From positions 1-54,997 of the forward strand of contig QCNS01000012.1 in the NCBI GenBank assembly GCA_003210055.1: a stretch of DNA of 54,997 nt. The letters are read 5' to 3'. Each line of letters begins with the position of its first letter. Position 1 is the stretch's first letter. The position numbers and the translations under genes were made by a program. Shown in pieces: positions 53,825-54,997 of this stretch. The DNA comes from SAR116 cluster bacterium AG-426-I14 (GTDB lineage: Bacteria > Pseudomonadota > Alphaproteobacteria > Puniceispirillales > Marisalimonadaceae). The notes under the pieces were generated by a model. It had not been told where the DNA came from. It searched no databases and was given only the letters and a program-made list of their open reading frames with translations.

Positions 53825-53840
53825 TGTTTCACGTGAAACT
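53825..53840. other. parS site between mnmE and rho
   Basis: TGTTTCACGTGAAACT matches the parS consensus at 15 of 16 bases, with the inner 14 (53826-53839) perfectly palindromic. It lies in the short gap between mnmE and rho, 3.2 kb from the site in rsmG. Confidence 0.9.
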
Positions 53841-53841
53841 T

Positions 53842-54997
53842 TTACTTATTCATTGCTCTAAAGAAATCTTCATTTGATTTACTTTGCCTAAGCTTTTCGA
53901 CTAAAAACTCCATCGCGTCAACTGGGCCCATTTGCATTAAAATTCTTCTTAAAACCCACATCTTGGCCAAAGTGTCTTTTGATACAAGTAATTCTTCTTT
54001 TCTTGTTCCAGATTTAGTTACATCTATTGAAGGAAATACTCTTTTATCGGATAATTTTCTATCAAGAATAACTTCACTATTTCCTGTTCCTTTAAATTCT
54101 TCAAATATTACTTCATCCATTCTTGATCCTGTTTCGACAAGAGCTGTTGCAATGATTGATAAAGATCCTCCTTCTTCTATGTTTCTTGCTGCTCCAAAAA
54201 ACCTTTTTGGTCTTTGTAAAGCATTTGCATCAACGCCGCCTGTTAAAACTTTACCACTTGATGGTATAACGGTGTTGTATGCTCTAGCTAATCTTGTAAT
54301 TGAGTCTAACAAAATTACTACATCTCTTTTATGTTCAACTAATCTCTTGGCTTTTTCAATGACCATTTCAGTTACTTGGACATGTCGTGATGCTGGTTCG
54401 TCAAAAGTTGAACTTATTACTTCTCCATTAACAGACCTTTGCATGTCTGTTACTTCTTCTGGTCTTTCATCAATTAATAAAACTAAAAGATATATTTCAG
54501 GGTGATTAGTTGTTATGGCTTTAGCTATCGATTGTAACATCATTGTTTTACCCGTGCGTGGTGGCGCAACAATCAATCCTCTTTGACCTTTTCCCATAGG
54601 CGAAACTAAATCTATTATTCTTGGGGTGTAATCTTTATCTTCAGGTTTAAATTCTATCTCAAAATTAATTTTATTTTCAGGATATAATGGTGTTAAATTA
54701 TCAAAATTTATTCTTTGTCTTACACTTTCTGGGTTCTCAAAATTAATTGTTTCTATTTTTAATAGAGCAAAATATCTTTCTCCATCTTTTGGAGCTCTTA
54801 TCTCTCCCTCAACTGTGTCTCCTGTTCTAAGCCCAAATTTTCTAACTTGGCTTGGCGAGACATAAATGTCATCCGGACCAGCTAAATAATTAGATTCTGG
54901 CGAACGTAAAAAACCAAAACCATCCGTTAAAACTTCTAAGACCCCTGTTCCATAGATTGCAACTTCATCTTCTGCAAGTTTTTTTAAACAAGCAAAC
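53842..54997 (-). CDS. rho: Transcription termination factor Rho (partial, cut by window end)
   Basis: Rho is the hexameric RNA helicase that ends transcription. The frame is open to base 54997, so ~35 N-terminal residues are missing. The visible part starts in the RNA-binding domain ([32 protein letters not shown], the primary RNA-binding cold-shock-like fold). It continues with Walker [12 protein letters not shown], Walker [18 protein letters not shown] and the RNA-loop [27 protein letters not shown]. The C-terminus [10 protein letters not shown] is normal. rho next to mnmE-mnmG is the common alphaproteobacterial origin-proximal arrangement. Confidence 0.97.
   Translation of the reverse strand, partial: FACLKKLAEDEVAIYGTGVLEVLTDGFGFLRSPESNYLAGPDDIYVSPSQVRKFGLRTGDTVEGEIRAPKDGERYFALLKIETINFENPESVRQRINFDNLTPLYPENKINFEIEFKPEDKDYTPRIIDLVSPMGKGQRGLIVAPPRTGKTMMLQSIAKAITTNHPEIYLLVLLIDERPEEVTDMQRSVNGEVISSTFDEPASRHVQVTEMVIEKAKRLVEHKRDVVILLDSITRLARAYNTVIPSSGKVLTGGVDANALQRPKRFFGAARNIEEGGSLSIIATALVETGSRMDEVIFEEFKGTGNSEVILDRKLSDKRVFPSIDVTKSGTRKEELLVSKDTLAKMWVLRRILMQMGPVDAMEFLVEKLRQSKSNEDFFRAMNK

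Noticed and set aside
1-54997. CRISPR arrays, insertion sequences and integrases
   Set aside because: No regularly spaced repeats, transposase or integrase motifs were seen.

Overview
The window is a gene-dense, very AT-rich stretch of a Gram-negative, free-living alphaproteobacterial chromosome. The alphaproteobacterial assignment rests on a CcrM-type GANTC methyltransferase next to rnhB, the order leuS-lptE-holA-parB-parA-rsmG-mnmG-mnmE-rho, LolA next to FtsK, and a DUF3576 lipoprotein. Tight packing (many 4-bp start/stop overlaps, no gene-free stretch over 300 bases), low GC and a betaine-type osmolyte transporter suggest a streamlined marine lineage such as a HIMB59/AEGEAN-169-like or SAR11-like clade. 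That last step is inference from composition and gene content, not a phylogeny.

Layout. 1-9.2 kb: TPR/glycosyltransferase-like protein (cut by the window edge), lolA, ftsK, a DapC-like aminotransferase, a UbiH-type hydroxylase, and a minus-strand run of small housekeeping proteins (DUF971, Trm112-like, LON-domain, thioredoxin-TPR). 9.3-11.4 kb: a Gfo/Idh/MocA dehydrogenase and a DegT aminotransferase, probably a sugar-modification pair. 11.45 kb: tRNA-Gly. 11.7-18.6 kb: an accessory-looking block of unrecognised genes: a small orphan, a secreted protein, a periplasmic Sel1/trypsin-like protease, a four-helix membrane coiled-coil protein, a secreted VWA-like protein and a large Sel1-repeat protein. 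18.7-23.4 kb: JmjC oxygenase, DUF1445 protein, methyltransferase, alpha/beta hydrolase and two small unknowns. 23.6-26.6 kb: complete betaine-type ABC transporter. 26.6-32.5 kb: Ugd, GalU, phosphomannomutase and malate synthase G. 32.5-42.5 kb: ccrM, rnhB, moaB, lytic transglycosylase, degenerate uracil-glycosylase-like protein, TPR lipoprotein, ispE, tRNA-Gln, a pseudo-receiver regulator, ribA and a YggS protein. 42.7-43.7 kb: porin with a clear terminator. 43.8-55 kb: frameshifted DUF3576 lipoprotein, then the origin-proximal chromosome-partition and tRNA-modification cluster with two parS sites.

Most notable. (1) Three conserved genes within 7 kb (the DUF3576 lipoprotein gene, parB, rsmG) are each interrupted by exactly one extra base in an A/T homopolymer. 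Removing one base restores the family's conserved sequence in every case. This points to sequence error or to slippage-tolerant genes. (2) Two parS sites bracket mnmG-mnmE, one of them written into the codons of rsmG. (3) The 12-18.6 kb block is the best candidate for an undescribed system. It combines a periplasmic S1C protease with an intact catalytic triad, a membrane coiled-coil protein and secreted partners, downstream of three GANTC methylation sites spaced exactly 10 bp apart. (4) Several degenerate paralogues are present: a response regulator lacking its phospho-acceptor, a UDG-fold protein lacking its cluster cysteines, and a RibA carrying a dead RibB-like domain.
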